DNA of 64,000 nt from Halorubrum salipaludis (GTDB lineage: Archaea > Halobacteriota > Halobacteria > Halobacteriales > Haloferacaceae). A program made the translations under genes and the position numbers. Below the pieces are notes generated by a model. The model ran no database searches and was not told the DNA's origin. It was given only the letters and a program-made list of their open reading frames with translations. Position 1 is the first letter of the stretch; each line of letters opens with the position of its first letter. Location of the stretch: positions 310,001 through 374,000 of the forward strand of contig NZ_NSKC01000001.1 of assembly GCF_002286985.1 (NCBI RefSeq), given 5' to 3'. Below are positions 44,936 through 53,775 of the stretch, one piece after another.

Positions 44936-45976
44936 TTACGGCTTCACCAGAACCTTGATCGCTTCGCGTTCGTCCATCATGCGGTACCCCTCGGCGACCT
45001 CGTCGAGTCCGATCGTCTCGGTGAAGATCGGCGCGGGATCGAGCGTGCCCTGCAGTACGTCGGCCATCAGCTCCTCGGCGTAGGCGCGGACGGGGGCGAC
45101 GCCGCCGGCGAGGGTGACGTTGTCGCCGAACATGCCGAACACGTCGAGCCCCTCGTCGTCGACGCCGTAGGGGACGCCGACGTAGCCGACTGTGCCGCCG
45201 GGACGGACGGCGTCGATCGCGGTGTTCATCGCGCTCGCGGCGCCGACGCACTCCATCACGTGGTTCGGCCCGCCGTTGGTGAGCTCGCGGATCCGATCGA
45301 CCGCGGCCTCGCCGCGCTCCGAGACGGTCTCGGTGGCGCCGAACTCCGCGGCGAGGTCGAGCCGGTCCTCGTGGTGGCCCACCGCGACGATCCGCTCGGC
45401 GCCGAGCCGGCGGGCCGCGAGGACGCCGCAGAGGCCGACCGCGCCGTCGCCGATCACCGCGACCGTCGAGCCGGCCTCGACGCCCGCGCTCACGGCCGCG
45501 TGGTGGCCGGTGCCCATCACGTCGGTCAACGGGAGCAGCGACCGGAGCGCGTCCTCGTCGTCGGCGAACCGGTCGGGGACCCGGACGAGGGTCCCGTCGG
45601 CGTGGGTCGACCGGACGTACTCGCCCTGGCCGCCGCCGTTGTCGCCGCCCCACGAGTCGCCGTTCTCGCAGGAGGTGTGGAGCCCCTTCCGACAGAACTC
45701 GCACTCGCCACAGGAGATGGCGAAGGGGGCGAGCACGCGGTCGCCGGGGTCGACGGAGGTCACATCGTCACCGACCTCCTCGACGATCCCCATGGGTTCG
45801 TGACCGACCGGGGATCCCTCCTCGCGGTCGCTGTCGCCGCGGTAGAACCACAGGTCGGAGCCGCAGATCGCGGTGTGGGTCACGCGGACAATCGCGTCGG
45901 TCGGGGCCTCGATCTCGGGGCGTGGTCGCTCTTCGACGCCGATGTCGCCGGGGCCGTTGAAAATGGCTGCGCGCAT
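44936..45976 (-). CDS. Zinc-dependent medium-chain alcohol dehydrogenase
   Basis: A 346-residue MDR enzyme. Catalytic zinc ligands appear as Cys in HTAICGSDLWFYRG and the His-Glu of GHEPMGIVEE; the structural zinc site is CGECEFCRKGLHTSC; the coenzyme loop is VAVIGDGAVGLCGVLAARRLGAERIVAVG, where His follows the second strand (GHHEDR) and could favour NADP. Substrate unknown: alcohol, threonine or polyol. I set the start at ATG 45976 (MRAAIFNGPGDIG). TTTTGT about 27 nt upstream is a weak TATA, and a pair of 16-bp direct repeats lies further upstream. Confidence 0.88.
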   Translation of the reverse strand: MRAAIFNGPGDIGVEERPRPEIEAPTDAIVRVTHTAICGSDLWFYRGDSDREEGSPVGHEPMGIVEEVGDDVTSVDPGDRVLAPFAISCGECEFCRKGLHTSCENGDSWGGDNGGGQGEYVRSTHADGTLVRVPDRFADDEDALRSLLPLTDVMGTGHHAAVSAGVEAGSTVAVIGDGAVGLCGVLAARRLGAERIVAVGHHEDRLDLAAEFGATETVSERGEAAVDRIRELTNGGPNHVMECVGAASAMNTAIDAVRPGGTVGYVGVPYGVDDEGLDVFGMFGDNVTLAGGVAPVRAYAEELMADVLQGTLDPAPIFTETIGLDEVAEGYRMMDEREAIKVLVKP

Positions 45977-46025
45977 ACGATCGCTACCGACGGGCGGGAC
46001 AAAAGGACGGGGGTCGCGGCGGGGT

Positions 46026-46062
46026 CGTGCGGGAACGCGGTAGGGCCGTGCGGGAACGCGGT
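46026..46062 (-). repeat. Two 16-bp direct repeats upstream of the alcohol dehydrogenase gene
   Basis: CGTGCGGGAACGCGGT occurs at 46026-46041 and at 46047-46062, a 21-nt period equal to two helical turns. They lie about 50-86 nt upstream of ATG 45976, behind the TATA position, as an activator site would. The remaining 46063-46253 has only the MscS promoter. Confidence 0.5.
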
Positions 46063-46253
46063 CCGATCGGTTCGGGTTCCCGCGATCGGATCGAGGGCGC
46101 GTCACGCCCGGGCCCGCGTCCCCACGCAGCTACGACAGTCGGACGCGTCCGGTGCGTTCACCCCGCGACGGGACCTGATACCGGGCTCGGAGCCGCGCTC
46201 CGACGGCGCGGTCCGACACCAGAGTTATGTCGTCTGACCAATAGGTGGAGTGT

Positions 46254-47357
46254 ATGCTGGGAGGATCGGTGTTGTCGGAACCGTACCTGGGGAGTACGAT
46301 CCCCCAATATCTCCTGTTTTTCGCGATCCTCGGGGTGGGGGCGCTGCTGGGTCGGTCGCTGGGGTTCGTCTACCGCCGCCGGCTGAAGGCGAAGACCGAG
46401 GCGACCGAGACCGAGATCGACGACATCATCGCCCACGCGCTCGGGCGGCCAGTCGTCCTCCTGGGAGTGGTGCTGGCCGCCGCGGTCGGCCGAGAGGTGT
46501 TGACGCCGGTCGAACCGCTCCGGTCGGTGGTGAACGCGTCGGTCGAGATTCCCGCCATCGCGGCCATGGCCTGGGTCGCCGTCCGGCTCACCGACGGCCT
46601 CATCGAGACGTACATGGTGGAGTACGCCGAGCGGACCGAGTCCAAGCTCGACGACGAGCTCGTGCCCATCGTCAGCCGGGTCACCAACATCGCCATCGTC
46701 TCCATCGCCCTCGTGGTCATGCTGGACACGATCGGCTACGACGTGACGACCGTCATCGCCTCCATCGGCGTCGGCGGCGTGGCGCTCGCGTTCGCCTCCC
46801 GAAAGACCGCCGCGGACATCTTCGGCGGGGCGCACATCCTCACCACCAAGCCGTTCCTCGTCGACGACACCGTCGCCGTCGGCGACGTCGAGGGGACCGT
46901 CGAGGAGATCGGCCTCCGGTCGACCCAGATACGCGACTTCGACGGGCGGATCGTCACGGTCCCGAACGCCACCATCGCCGACGCCGAGGTGACGAACATC
47001 TCCTCGGAGCCGACCCGGCGGACCGTGACGTATCTCCGCCTGACCTACGAGACGACCCCCGAGGAGATGGACGCGGCCCTCGATCTGATCACCGAGACGA
47101 TAAACGCCGTCGACGGCGTCGACACCGAGCAGACCGGCGCCTGGTTCTGGGGGTACGAGGACGCCGCGCTGCGCGTTCGGGTCGAATACCACATCGCGGA
47201 CCGCGAGCGCTGGAAGGAGGTACGGGACGCCGTCAACCGCGACCTCCAGGCGGCGCTCGACGAGGCGGGCGTCGAGATGGGGCTGCCGACCAGGGCCGTT
47301 CGGTTCGAGGGCGACGAGGGAGGCCCCCTCGACGTGGGCGTCGGATCAGACGGGTGA
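46254..47357 (+). CDS. MscS-family mechanosensitive channel
   Basis: A 367-residue membrane protein. Three to four N-terminal TM helices are followed by the pore helix and the MscS beta domain: VTTVIASIGVGGVALAFASRKTAADIFGGAHILTTKPFLVDDTVAVGDVEGTVEEIGLRSTQIRDFDGRIVTVPN, in which the pore Gly/Ala packing and the beta-domain end (VPNATI) are typical. The C-terminal alpha-beta domain continues to residue 360. It releases osmolytes upon hypo-osmotic shock. ATG 46254 is preferred over GTG 46245. Confidence 0.9.
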   Translation: MLGGSVLSEPYLGSTIPQYLLFFAILGVGALLGRSLGFVYRRRLKAKTEATETEIDDIIAHALGRPVVLLGVVLAAAVGREVLTPVEPLRSVVNASVEIPAIAAMAWVAVRLTDGLIETYMVEYAERTESKLDDELVPIVSRVTNIAIVSIALVVMLDTIGYDVTTVIASIGVGGVALAFASRKTAADIFGGAHILTTKPFLVDDTVAVGDVEGTVEEIGLRSTQIRDFDGRIVTVPNATIADAEVTNISSEPTRRTVTYLRLTYETTPEEMDAALDLITETINAVDGVDTEQTGAWFWGYEDAALRVRVEYHIADRERWKEVRDAVNRDLQAALDEAGVEMGLPTRAVRFEGDEGGPLDVGVGSDG

Positions 47358-47440
47358 GCGTCTCGCCGCGAGTCCCGAATCGGACGGCTGAGCCTCTCGA
47401 CGTGGGTCCCGGTCTGGGCTCGCGCGGCGGGAGACGCGAC

Positions 47441-48427
47441 TCAGTCGGCGCCGACCGCCGGCTCGTACTCGGAGACCGGCTCGCCGTCGATCCGGGTGAA
47501 GAGGGTCGCCAGCGCCGGCCCCGAGACGTTGTGCCAGACGCTGAACAGCGCGGGGATCAGCGCCGCGATGGGGTCGAAGAAGGCCGTGGCGAGCGCGACG
47601 GCGAGCCCGCTGTTCTGGAGGCCGACCTCGAAGGCGCACGCCCGCGCCCGGTCCTCGGCCATCCCGGTCAGCTTCCCGACCCCGTAGCCGGCGCCGAGGC
47701 CGAGCCCGTTGTGCAGCACGACGGCGACGACGACCAGCGCGCCGGCGGTGAGGATGTTCTCGACGTTGAGGCCGACGACCGCGGCCACGATGGCGACGAT
47801 GGCGACGACGCTGACCGCGGGGAACACCGAGAGCCCGACCTTCGCCACGGTCGGCGCGTAGCGGTCGAGCAGGAGCCGGAGCGCGAGCCCCGCCACGACT
47901 GGCACTAAGACGACCCAGACGATCGTCTCGGAGAGCTGCGCGAAGGTGACGGAGATCTGCTCGCCCGCCAGGGCGACGATCCACGCCGGCATCACGAGCG
48001 GGGCGGCGATCGTGGTGACGGTCGTGATCGTCACCGACAGCGCCACGTCGCCGCGGCCGAGGTACGTCATCACGTTCGAGGCGGTGCCGCCCGGCGCCGC
48101 ACCGACGAGGATCAGCCCGATCCCGACCTCCCACGGGAGCCCGAGCGCGACGACGAGCGCGTACGCGAGCGTCGGCATCACGAGCCACTGCGCCGCCGCG
48201 CCGATGGCGACGTCGCGCGGGCGCTCGACGATGCGCTTGAAGTCGTCGGGCGTGAGCGTCAGTCCCATCCCGAGCATGATGATCCCCAGGAGGGGCGTGA
48301 TGAACTCGGCGATCGGTGTGAACGCCGTCGGCGCGTACAGCGCGGCCGCGGAGGCGACGAGGACCCAGAGGACGAAGTACTTGCTCGTGACCTGTCCAAC
48401 CCGTTCGAGCCGGTCCAGCGTGCTCAT
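47441..48427 (-). CDS. Bile acid:sodium symporter (BASS) family transporter
   Basis: A 328-residue transporter with nine to ten hydrophobic helices. Hallmarks are MLGMGLTLTPDDFKRIV (helix 3), the crossing GLILVGAAPGGTASNVMTYLGRGDVALSVT and ACAFEVGLQNSGLAVALATAFFDP, which together form the sodium and substrate crossover. Substrates in prokaryotes are organic anions; not predictable here. I chose ATG 48427 (MSTLDRLERV). It converges with the MscS gene. Confidence 0.88.
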   Translation of the reverse strand: MSTLDRLERVGQVTSKYFVLWVLVASAAALYAPTAFTPIAEFITPLLGIIMLGMGLTLTPDDFKRIVERPRDVAIGAAAQWLVMPTLAYALVVALGLPWEVGIGLILVGAAPGGTASNVMTYLGRGDVALSVTITTVTTIAAPLVMPAWIVALAGEQISVTFAQLSETIVWVVLVPVVAGLALRLLLDRYAPTVAKVGLSVFPAVSVVAIVAIVAAVVGLNVENILTAGALVVVAVVLHNGLGLGAGYGVGKLTGMAEDRARACAFEVGLQNSGLAVALATAFFDPIAALIPALFSVWHNVSGPALATLFTRIDGEPVSEYEPAVGAD

Positions 48428-48492
48428 CTCGTCCGCGTTCGCCCGAGCCGTTGAAAGGGCCTGTAGTTCGGGCAACGTTCTCCGTCTGTCTC

Positions 48493-49635
48493 TCAGCGGG
48501 GATCGTCGCCTTCGGTGTCGCCGTCGGCTTCCGCAAGCGCGTCGCCCTCGGGCACGCCTTCCGTCCCCTCGACGCGCTCGAACCGGAGCCGGACCACCTG
48601 CCCCGCTCCGGTCGACTCGAACGCGAGGTCGGCGTCGGAGCGGTCGACGACCCACTGCACGAGCCACAGGCCCAGCCCGTCCGTGTGGCGCATCGACGTC
48701 TCGTAGCCGCGGCGGATCGTCTCGACCGTCTCATCGGGGATCCCCGGGCCGTCGTCGGCGACGCGGAGCGCGGCGCCGCCGCCGACGCGGCGGACCGAGA
48801 CCGAGACCCGCCGCGCGTCGCCCTCGTTGTGCACCACGGCGTTCTCGATCACCTCCGAGACGACGACCTCGGTGAGGGGATGCGCCCGGACCCGACAGAC
48901 CTCCGCGGCGGGCGCGTCGAACGCCGCGTCCGGGTGTTCGGCACGCAGTCGCTCGATCACGCCGTCGACGACCTCGACCAGGTCCACGACCGCCTCGACC
49001 CCCTCGTCGGCGCCGTCGTCGCCGATCACTGCGCCGATGTGACGGGCGTGGTCGCTCACGGACAGCAGCCGGTCGACGTTCTCTTCGACGACGGCGGCGT
49101 TCTCGTCGCCGCCGTCGGCGCGCTCGCGGAGCATCTCGACCCGTCCGCTGACGACCGTCATCGCGTTCCGGATGTTGTGTCGGAGCACGCGGTTCAACAC
49201 GGTGAGCTGGGCGTTCGAGCGTTCGAGCTGGTCCTGCGTGCGCTGCTGTCGCGCGTCGGTCAGCCCGAACGCGAGCCCGAACACCGACCCGACCGACGCC
49301 GCGCCGGCGATGGCGACGAGCAGCCCCTCCGGCGGCGGCCCCTGACTCGTCTCGTAGGCGACGAAAAGCAGCGCGACCGCGGCGAGCGTCAGCGCGCCGA
49401 GCGCGCTCCAACCGGTGATACGGAGAGTGTACGTCGGCGAGAGGGGAGACCGGGCGACCGGCACCGTCGCGGCGACGACGAGCGCGCTACACGCGATCGG
49501 GACGAGCGCCCCGCTCACGATCGCGACCGGGTCGCTCATCGCCGACAGCGAGGTCAGGTGGTGTCCGAGGGGAACGAGGCCGACGGCCGCGAGCAGCCCC
49601 AGCTCGGCGGCGGTCCGGATCCGTGTCGTCCGCAT
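48493..49635 (-). CDS. Membrane-bound sensor histidine kinase
   Basis: A 380-residue kinase. Four or so TM helices lie in the first 125 residues, then a coiled coil and the phospho-acceptor His153 in NRVLRHNIRNAMTVVSGR, typical of haloarchaeal kinases. The ATP domain has the N box VIENAVVHN, the G1 box VADDGPGIP and the G2 box GLGLWLV. No extracellular sensing domain is large, so signals may be membrane-borne. No response regulator gene is adjacent. TTAAAT about 29 nt upstream of ATG 49635 supports a leaderless mRNA. The region 49636-49997 upstream shows only GC-rich imperfect palindromes, such as ATCGGCGA/TCGCCGAT around 49774-49802, and no gene. Confidence 0.88.
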   Translation of the reverse strand: MRTTRIRTAAELGLLAAVGLVPLGHHLTSLSAMSDPVAIVSGALVPIACSALVVAATVPVARSPLSPTYTLRITGWSALGALTLAAVALLFVAYETSQGPPPEGLLVAIAGAASVGSVFGLAFGLTDARQQRTQDQLERSNAQLTVLNRVLRHNIRNAMTVVSGRVEMLRERADGGDENAAVVEENVDRLLSVSDHARHIGAVIGDDGADEGVEAVVDLVEVVDGVIERLRAEHPDAAFDAPAAEVCRVRAHPLTEVVVSEVIENAVVHNEGDARRVSVSVRRVGGGAALRVADDGPGIPDETVETIRRGYETSMRHTDGLGLWLVQWVVDRSDADLAFESTGAGQVVRLRFERVEGTEGVPEGDALAEADGDTEGDDPR

Positions 49636-49997
49636 CTGTTGGTCGGTCGCCGTCGGCGGGATTTAACGGTTCGCGGCTCGGTATCAACTCGGAGAACTCC
49701 GTGGCGACGGGCGGCTGATCGGAGCCGCGCCTCGACGAAGCGGGACGCGGCCGGAGTCGCCCTTGCCGGTATCGGCGACACGCCGTCGCTTCGCCGATCC
49801 GCCCTCGAAGCGCGGCCGACGGCTCGCTCGCTCCGCCGCTACCGCGGTCGCTCGCGCCGCTGTCGGAGCGCTGGCCGCCGACAGTCCGATTCGCGTCGAC
49901 GGGCGGAAGACGGGTTTGGGGAGACCGCCGCGTCACAGATCGCTTCAACTGTGGTCCGTAACGGAGGCGTTTCCCCCGCGGATTCACACCCGTCGAT

Positions 49998-51263
49998 ATG
50001 GCCAGCCTCATCGGATCACTGTGGCGTCGGTATCGGTCGGTACCGCTCATCTACCGCATCGCGGTCGCGTTCCTCCTCGGATCACTCGCCGGTGCGGTCT
50101 TCGGGGAACGGATGGCGGTCGTCGAGCCGTTCGGCGACCTCTTCTTGCGGCTGCTCAACATGCTCGTCGTCCCGATCATCGTCTTCACGCTTTTGACCGG
50201 GATCAGACAGCTCTCGCCGGCGAAGCTCGGGAAGATCGGCGGCGCGACCGTCGGGCTCTACGCCGCGACGACGACGATCGCCGGCGTGATCGGGCTCGCG
50301 GTCGCGAACCTGCTCCAGCCCGGGCGCGGCGTGGAGTTCACGGGCGGCGAGGCGCAGTCGCAGGCGCCGCCGTCGCTGACCGAGGTCGTCCTCGGGATCG
50401 TTCCGAGCAACCCGGTGGCCGCGATGGCCGACGGGAACCTGCTCGCGACCGTCTTCTTCGTGATCGTGTTCGGCATCGCGCTCACCTACGTCCGGGCGCA
50501 GCAGCCGGAGCTCGGAGAGCGGGTCGACGGCATCTTCGCGGCGTTCGAGACGGGCGCCGAGGCGATGTTCGTCGTCGTCCGCGGCGTGTTGGAGTACGGG
50601 GTCGTCGGCGTGTTCGCGCTCATGGCGGTCGGCATCGGCACCGAGGGCGTCGGCGTGTTCTCCTCGCTCGGCGAGCTCGTGTTGGCGGTCGCCGTCGCGG
50701 TGGTCGTCCACATCGCGTTCACGTACCTGTTCGTGCTCATGCGCGTCGTGGTCGGCGTCTCCCCGATCGCGTTCCTCAAGGGCGCGAAGGACGCGATGCT
50801 CACCGCGTTCGCGACGCGCTCCTCCAGCGGGACGCTCCCCGTGACGATGACGAACGCCGAGGAGGACCTCCGGATCGAAGAGCGGGTGTACTCGTTCGCG
50901 CTCCCCGTCGGCGCCACCGCCAACATGGACGGCGCCGCGATCCGACAGGCGATCACCGTGATGTTCGCGGCCAACGCCGTGGGCCAGCCCCTCGCGATCA
51001 CCGAGCAGCTCCTCGTGCTGGTCGTGGCCGTGCTGATCAGCATCGGGACCGCCGGCGTCCCGGGCGCCGGGCTCGTCATGCTGACCGTCGTGTTGAGTCA
51101 GGTCGGCCTGCCGCTCGCGGTCGTCGGCTTCGTCGCCGGCGTCGACCCCATCCTCGGGCGCATCGCGACGATGAACAACGTCACCGGCGACCTGGCGGTC
51201 GCGACCGTGGTCGGCAAGTGGAACGACGCCGTGGACTTCGACGACGGCGTATGGAGTCACTAG
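49998..51263 (+). CDS. Dicarboxylate/amino acid:cation symporter (DAACS family)
   Basis: A 421-residue glutamate-transporter-fold protein. HP1 serine-rich motif is TRSSSGTLPVTM, and TM7 has the NMDGAAIRQ sequence for sodium coordination, followed by the HP2 stretch GTAGVPGAGLVMLT and the ligand-binding helix DPILGRIATMNNVTGDLAVATVV. The Asp and Arg of TM8 in glutamate carriers correspond to positions near DPILGRIAT and VTGD. It should import C4-dicarboxylates or acidic amino acids. ATG 49998 is the first in frame (MASLIGSLWRRYRSVPLIYR). The AT-rich island begins about 45 nt after its stop. Confidence 0.9.
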   Translation: MASLIGSLWRRYRSVPLIYRIAVAFLLGSLAGAVFGERMAVVEPFGDLFLRLLNMLVVPIIVFTLLTGIRQLSPAKLGKIGGATVGLYAATTTIAGVIGLAVANLLQPGRGVEFTGGEAQSQAPPSLTEVVLGIVPSNPVAAMADGNLLATVFFVIVFGIALTYVRAQQPELGERVDGIFAAFETGAEAMFVVVRGVLEYGVVGVFALMAVGIGTEGVGVFSSLGELVLAVAVAVVVHIAFTYLFVLMRVVVGVSPIAFLKGAKDAMLTAFATRSSSGTLPVTMTNAEEDLRIEERVYSFALPVGATANMDGAAIRQAITVMFAANAVGQPLAITEQLLVLVVAVLISIGTAGVPGAGLVMLTVVLSQVGLPLAVVGFVAGVDPILGRIATMNNVTGDLAVATVVGKWNDAVDFDDGVWSH

Positions 51264-51461
51264 CGCCGGGAACCGTCGGACGCTGCCGCCGTCGCCGTCG
51301 TTTTACGTACTAAAAGGACGGTAACAGGTCCGAAGATGAATAGTTAAAATACGGCGCTGACTGAGCTGTGATGTGATAATTGAGGAGTCAGATCGCGGTC
51401 TTGAGGGTGATTAACGTCTGATTAAGAGTTTCTGAGTAATCTCTATAGCTACAGTAGAGTT

Positions 51462-52385
51462 TCAATTGGAACTAGTAAAGTCAGAAAGCGACATATCCTG
51501 ACTTGACGAACCACCTACGTCGTCTGATAGAGTTTCCTCGATGGGATCCGTAGCTAGTCGTTTCCTTATTGAGAGAACAACATCTAAATTGTATTTCGTA
51601 AATGTATATTCCGACTCACCTTGTTTGACTCGACAAGCATTGATTTTGCGTAGGTATTCCAGTACACGATGTCCTAGATCTGTCTCAATTTCCCTTCCAA
51701 AATGGTCCCCCACAGTTGATCCGCGTAACTTGATACCAGTCTCACTCAGGTCACTACCCGCAACGATTTCCTCACAAATTGCAACTGTAAGTGACTCTGG
51801 ATATACTGTACGTGGTAGATGTACGAATTTTCCAGTTCTATTAGGAATAGAGATGCCTTGACTTAGTATTTGATCAATTTTACTGTCATGTATACCACCA
51901 TTCTCCTTAATTAACTTTCCTCCCGGAGATGCCGTAATAATTGAGCCTTCTGTTTTTAGATCGTCTAGCCTTTCTTGTAATTCGGGGCCTCCAGATAGAT
52001 GAGATTCGTATTGTCTTTTTGACATTACGTAACAGGAGTCGAAGTTATCCAATTCATTTTTACTGTAGCCAGAACTTGACAGATCACATCGATCAAGGTA
52101 ATTCTCGACAGATTCTCGATCTAAATTGTTGTATTTACTAAGCCGTGTTACCGTATCTGCAGTAATTCTTCCGGGTTTTACTATATCCACAAATATGAGA
52201 TTGTTATTATCATACAGAGTGAATGGTGGTTGACATCGGACACCTTTCTTTCTATTCTCAGCGATAGTAAATTCACCAGGGACACGATATCCGTAATCCA
52301 CTAGTCCCTGATCAACTTCTCCGTGGACGGCTGAGTAGAATAAGTTGTGTATTTTTAAATACGCCTCCTGTTGTTCCCACTCCAT
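51462..52385 (-). CDS. Unrecognised AT-rich island protein, 307 residues
   Basis: A soluble protein with strongly AT-biased codons, unlike its chromosomal flanks. N-terminal part holds LFYSAVHGEVDQGLVDYGYRV, then TLYDNNNLIFVDIVKPGRITADTVTRL, which could be a nuclease-like beta-strand region but lacks a confirmed catalytic set. Around residue 180-270 it looks mixed alpha-beta, and the C-terminal LGHRVLEYLRKINACRVKQG followed by YTFTKYN resembles a winged helix. It starts 2 nt after the stop of the 437-residue gene, so both are one operon. I do not recognise it; defence or mobile-element function is inference. Confidence 0.7.
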   Translation of the reverse strand: MEWEQQEAYLKIHNLFYSAVHGEVDQGLVDYGYRVPGEFTIAENRKKGVRCQPPFTLYDNNNLIFVDIVKPGRITADTVTRLSKYNNLDRESVENYLDRCDLSSSGYSKNELDNFDSCYVMSKRQYESHLSGGPELQERLDDLKTEGSIITASPGGKLIKENGGIHDSKIDQILSQGISIPNRTGKFVHLPRTVYPESLTVAICEEIVAGSDLSETGIKLRGSTVGDHFGREIETDLGHRVLEYLRKINACRVKQGESEYTFTKYNLDVVLSIRKRLATDPIEETLSDDVGGSSSQDMSLSDFTSSN

Positions 52386-52387
52386 TA

Positions 52388-53701
52388 TTATGCCCTCAGT
52401 TGTGCACTTTCTTTTTCAAATCCGTACGTGGAATTGAAGTCTGTGTCTAGTATATTATAAAATTCCCTGAAACTAGAACTGGTAGTATTAGATTTTGCAT
52501 AAACTCGGATGTTCTGTCCCGATATGATTATTTCAAATGATTCACCATGTTCTCGGTCATACACAAGGAAATTGCATTTTTGTAGTTTGGAATAAGAATA
52601 TCTATCCTTGTAGTCGAAGATCTCTCTTTCGAGATCTTCTGCAACTGCTTGCTCGCCCGGATAGTTTTTTCCGGGCATTTGCTCCTCAAAATGCCATATA
52701 GTTACCCCTTCCATTACGCTGCCCTGATCAAGGGTTCTTAATTCGTCAGGTAGCCCACCATCTGGTTGTTTTTCACTATCATCAACCTCAAACTCGTCTA
52801 AATCAAGTTGAGAAATGAAATACCTCTCTCCCGGTTTAATTCGTTCTGGACGATGGTCTACATTGAACTTCTCTTGGTCAACCTGTTCATAACTAGACAT
52901 TACGTCCTTAATAGTAGATACACCCACATCCTCGGAACCAGACCTAACTTGTGGAACAGAAGCATACCCATCTTGGCGTATCGCAGCATCGACTACGTTG
53001 CTTGTAGAATTGGTCGCGCCACCGTCTTGTCTGATAGGATTCTGACTTGAATCATCCAGATCGGCTTCTTGACCAAATTCAATCCTCTTTGGCCGAGCAC
53101 TAAATTCCGATTCAACATTTTCGAGGTGCTTCTCTGTTCCACCGTGAACTTGTACACTTACTCTTTCCTCTTTGTAAAATGGTTTATATTTAGCAGTGAA
53201 TCCGGTTAAGTTCCTATTTGAGGTATTGTCAACGATTCCTTCTAAGTCGTCAGAGGTTATGAAGAGTCTCTCTAGTGTATCAAAATATTGAATCAACTTT
53301 TCAACTGTTTTTTTGCTCCATTTACGCCTAATTGCCGTTAAGAATTTTGTATATCCACCAGAATCTACGATTAGAAAGTCGTCTTTTCTCTCATATTTCG
53401 GGGTTTTTATTATCAGATGTGCACAATCCTCGTTCAGAATAGAGATGTCAAAGTGGTGTTCCTCAAAGAAGTCACGAGGCCTTTGATTTGTATCATCACT
53501 CGTAAGTATATCATCGATTATATCCGGCAGATCTGATGAGGAAAATCCATTATTTTTTGCAACGAAGAGCTTAAGCTCCGTAGTTGATTTTTTTCCGGTC
53601 TTCGCTTCTTTTGCGAGGTCTTGATCTGTCTTTGAAACATGAGCAATAAATTGCTCATACAGATCATCGTTGTCTGGGTCTTCTAGATGATCGAATTTCA
53701 T
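52388..53701 (-). CDS. Unrecognised AT-rich island protein, 437 residues
   Basis: Two apparent domains are separated by a low-complexity linker (about 205-265) that contains the short repeat IRQDGG/IRQDGY. The first (about 1-165) includes KLFVAKNNGFSSSDLPDIIDDIL and a WSKKTVEKLIQYFDTLERLF helix. The second (about 270-437) includes GVTIWHFEEQMPGKNYPGE, FLVYDREHGESFEIIISGQN and VYAKSNTTSSSFREFYNIL. No known catalytic motif. A TATTAAATAT box at 53721-53730 is about 25 nt before ATG 53701, a leaderless promoter for the two-gene operon. Confidence 0.7.
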   Translation of the reverse strand: MKFDHLEDPDNDDLYEQFIAHVSKTDQDLAKEAKTGKKSTTELKLFVAKNNGFSSSDLPDIIDDILTSDDTNQRPRDFFEEHHFDISILNEDCAHLIIKTPKYERKDDFLIVDSGGYTKFLTAIRRKWSKKTVEKLIQYFDTLERLFITSDDLEGIVDNTSNRNLTGFTAKYKPFYKEERVSVQVHGGTEKHLENVESEFSARPKRIEFGQEADLDDSSQNPIRQDGGATNSTSNVVDAAIRQDGYASVPQVRSGSEDVGVSTIKDVMSSYEQVDQEKFNVDHRPERIKPGERYFISQLDLDEFEVDDSEKQPDGGLPDELRTLDQGSVMEGVTIWHFEEQMPGKNYPGEQAVAEDLEREIFDYKDRYSYSKLQKCNFLVYDREHGESFEIIISGQNIRVYAKSNTTSSSFREFYNILDTDFNSTYGFEKESAQLRA

Positions 53702-53775
53702 GATTACAATTACGGCTAGTTATTAAATATAATACAGTCAAGATTCAATAATCTTTCCCTAGTTATCACAAGAGA

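Noticed and set aside
49774-49802. ATCGGCGA/TCGCCGAT hairpin as a terminator or operator
   Set aside because: The 12-nt loop and GC-rich surroundings make chance pairing likely, with no T-run and no promoter next to it.
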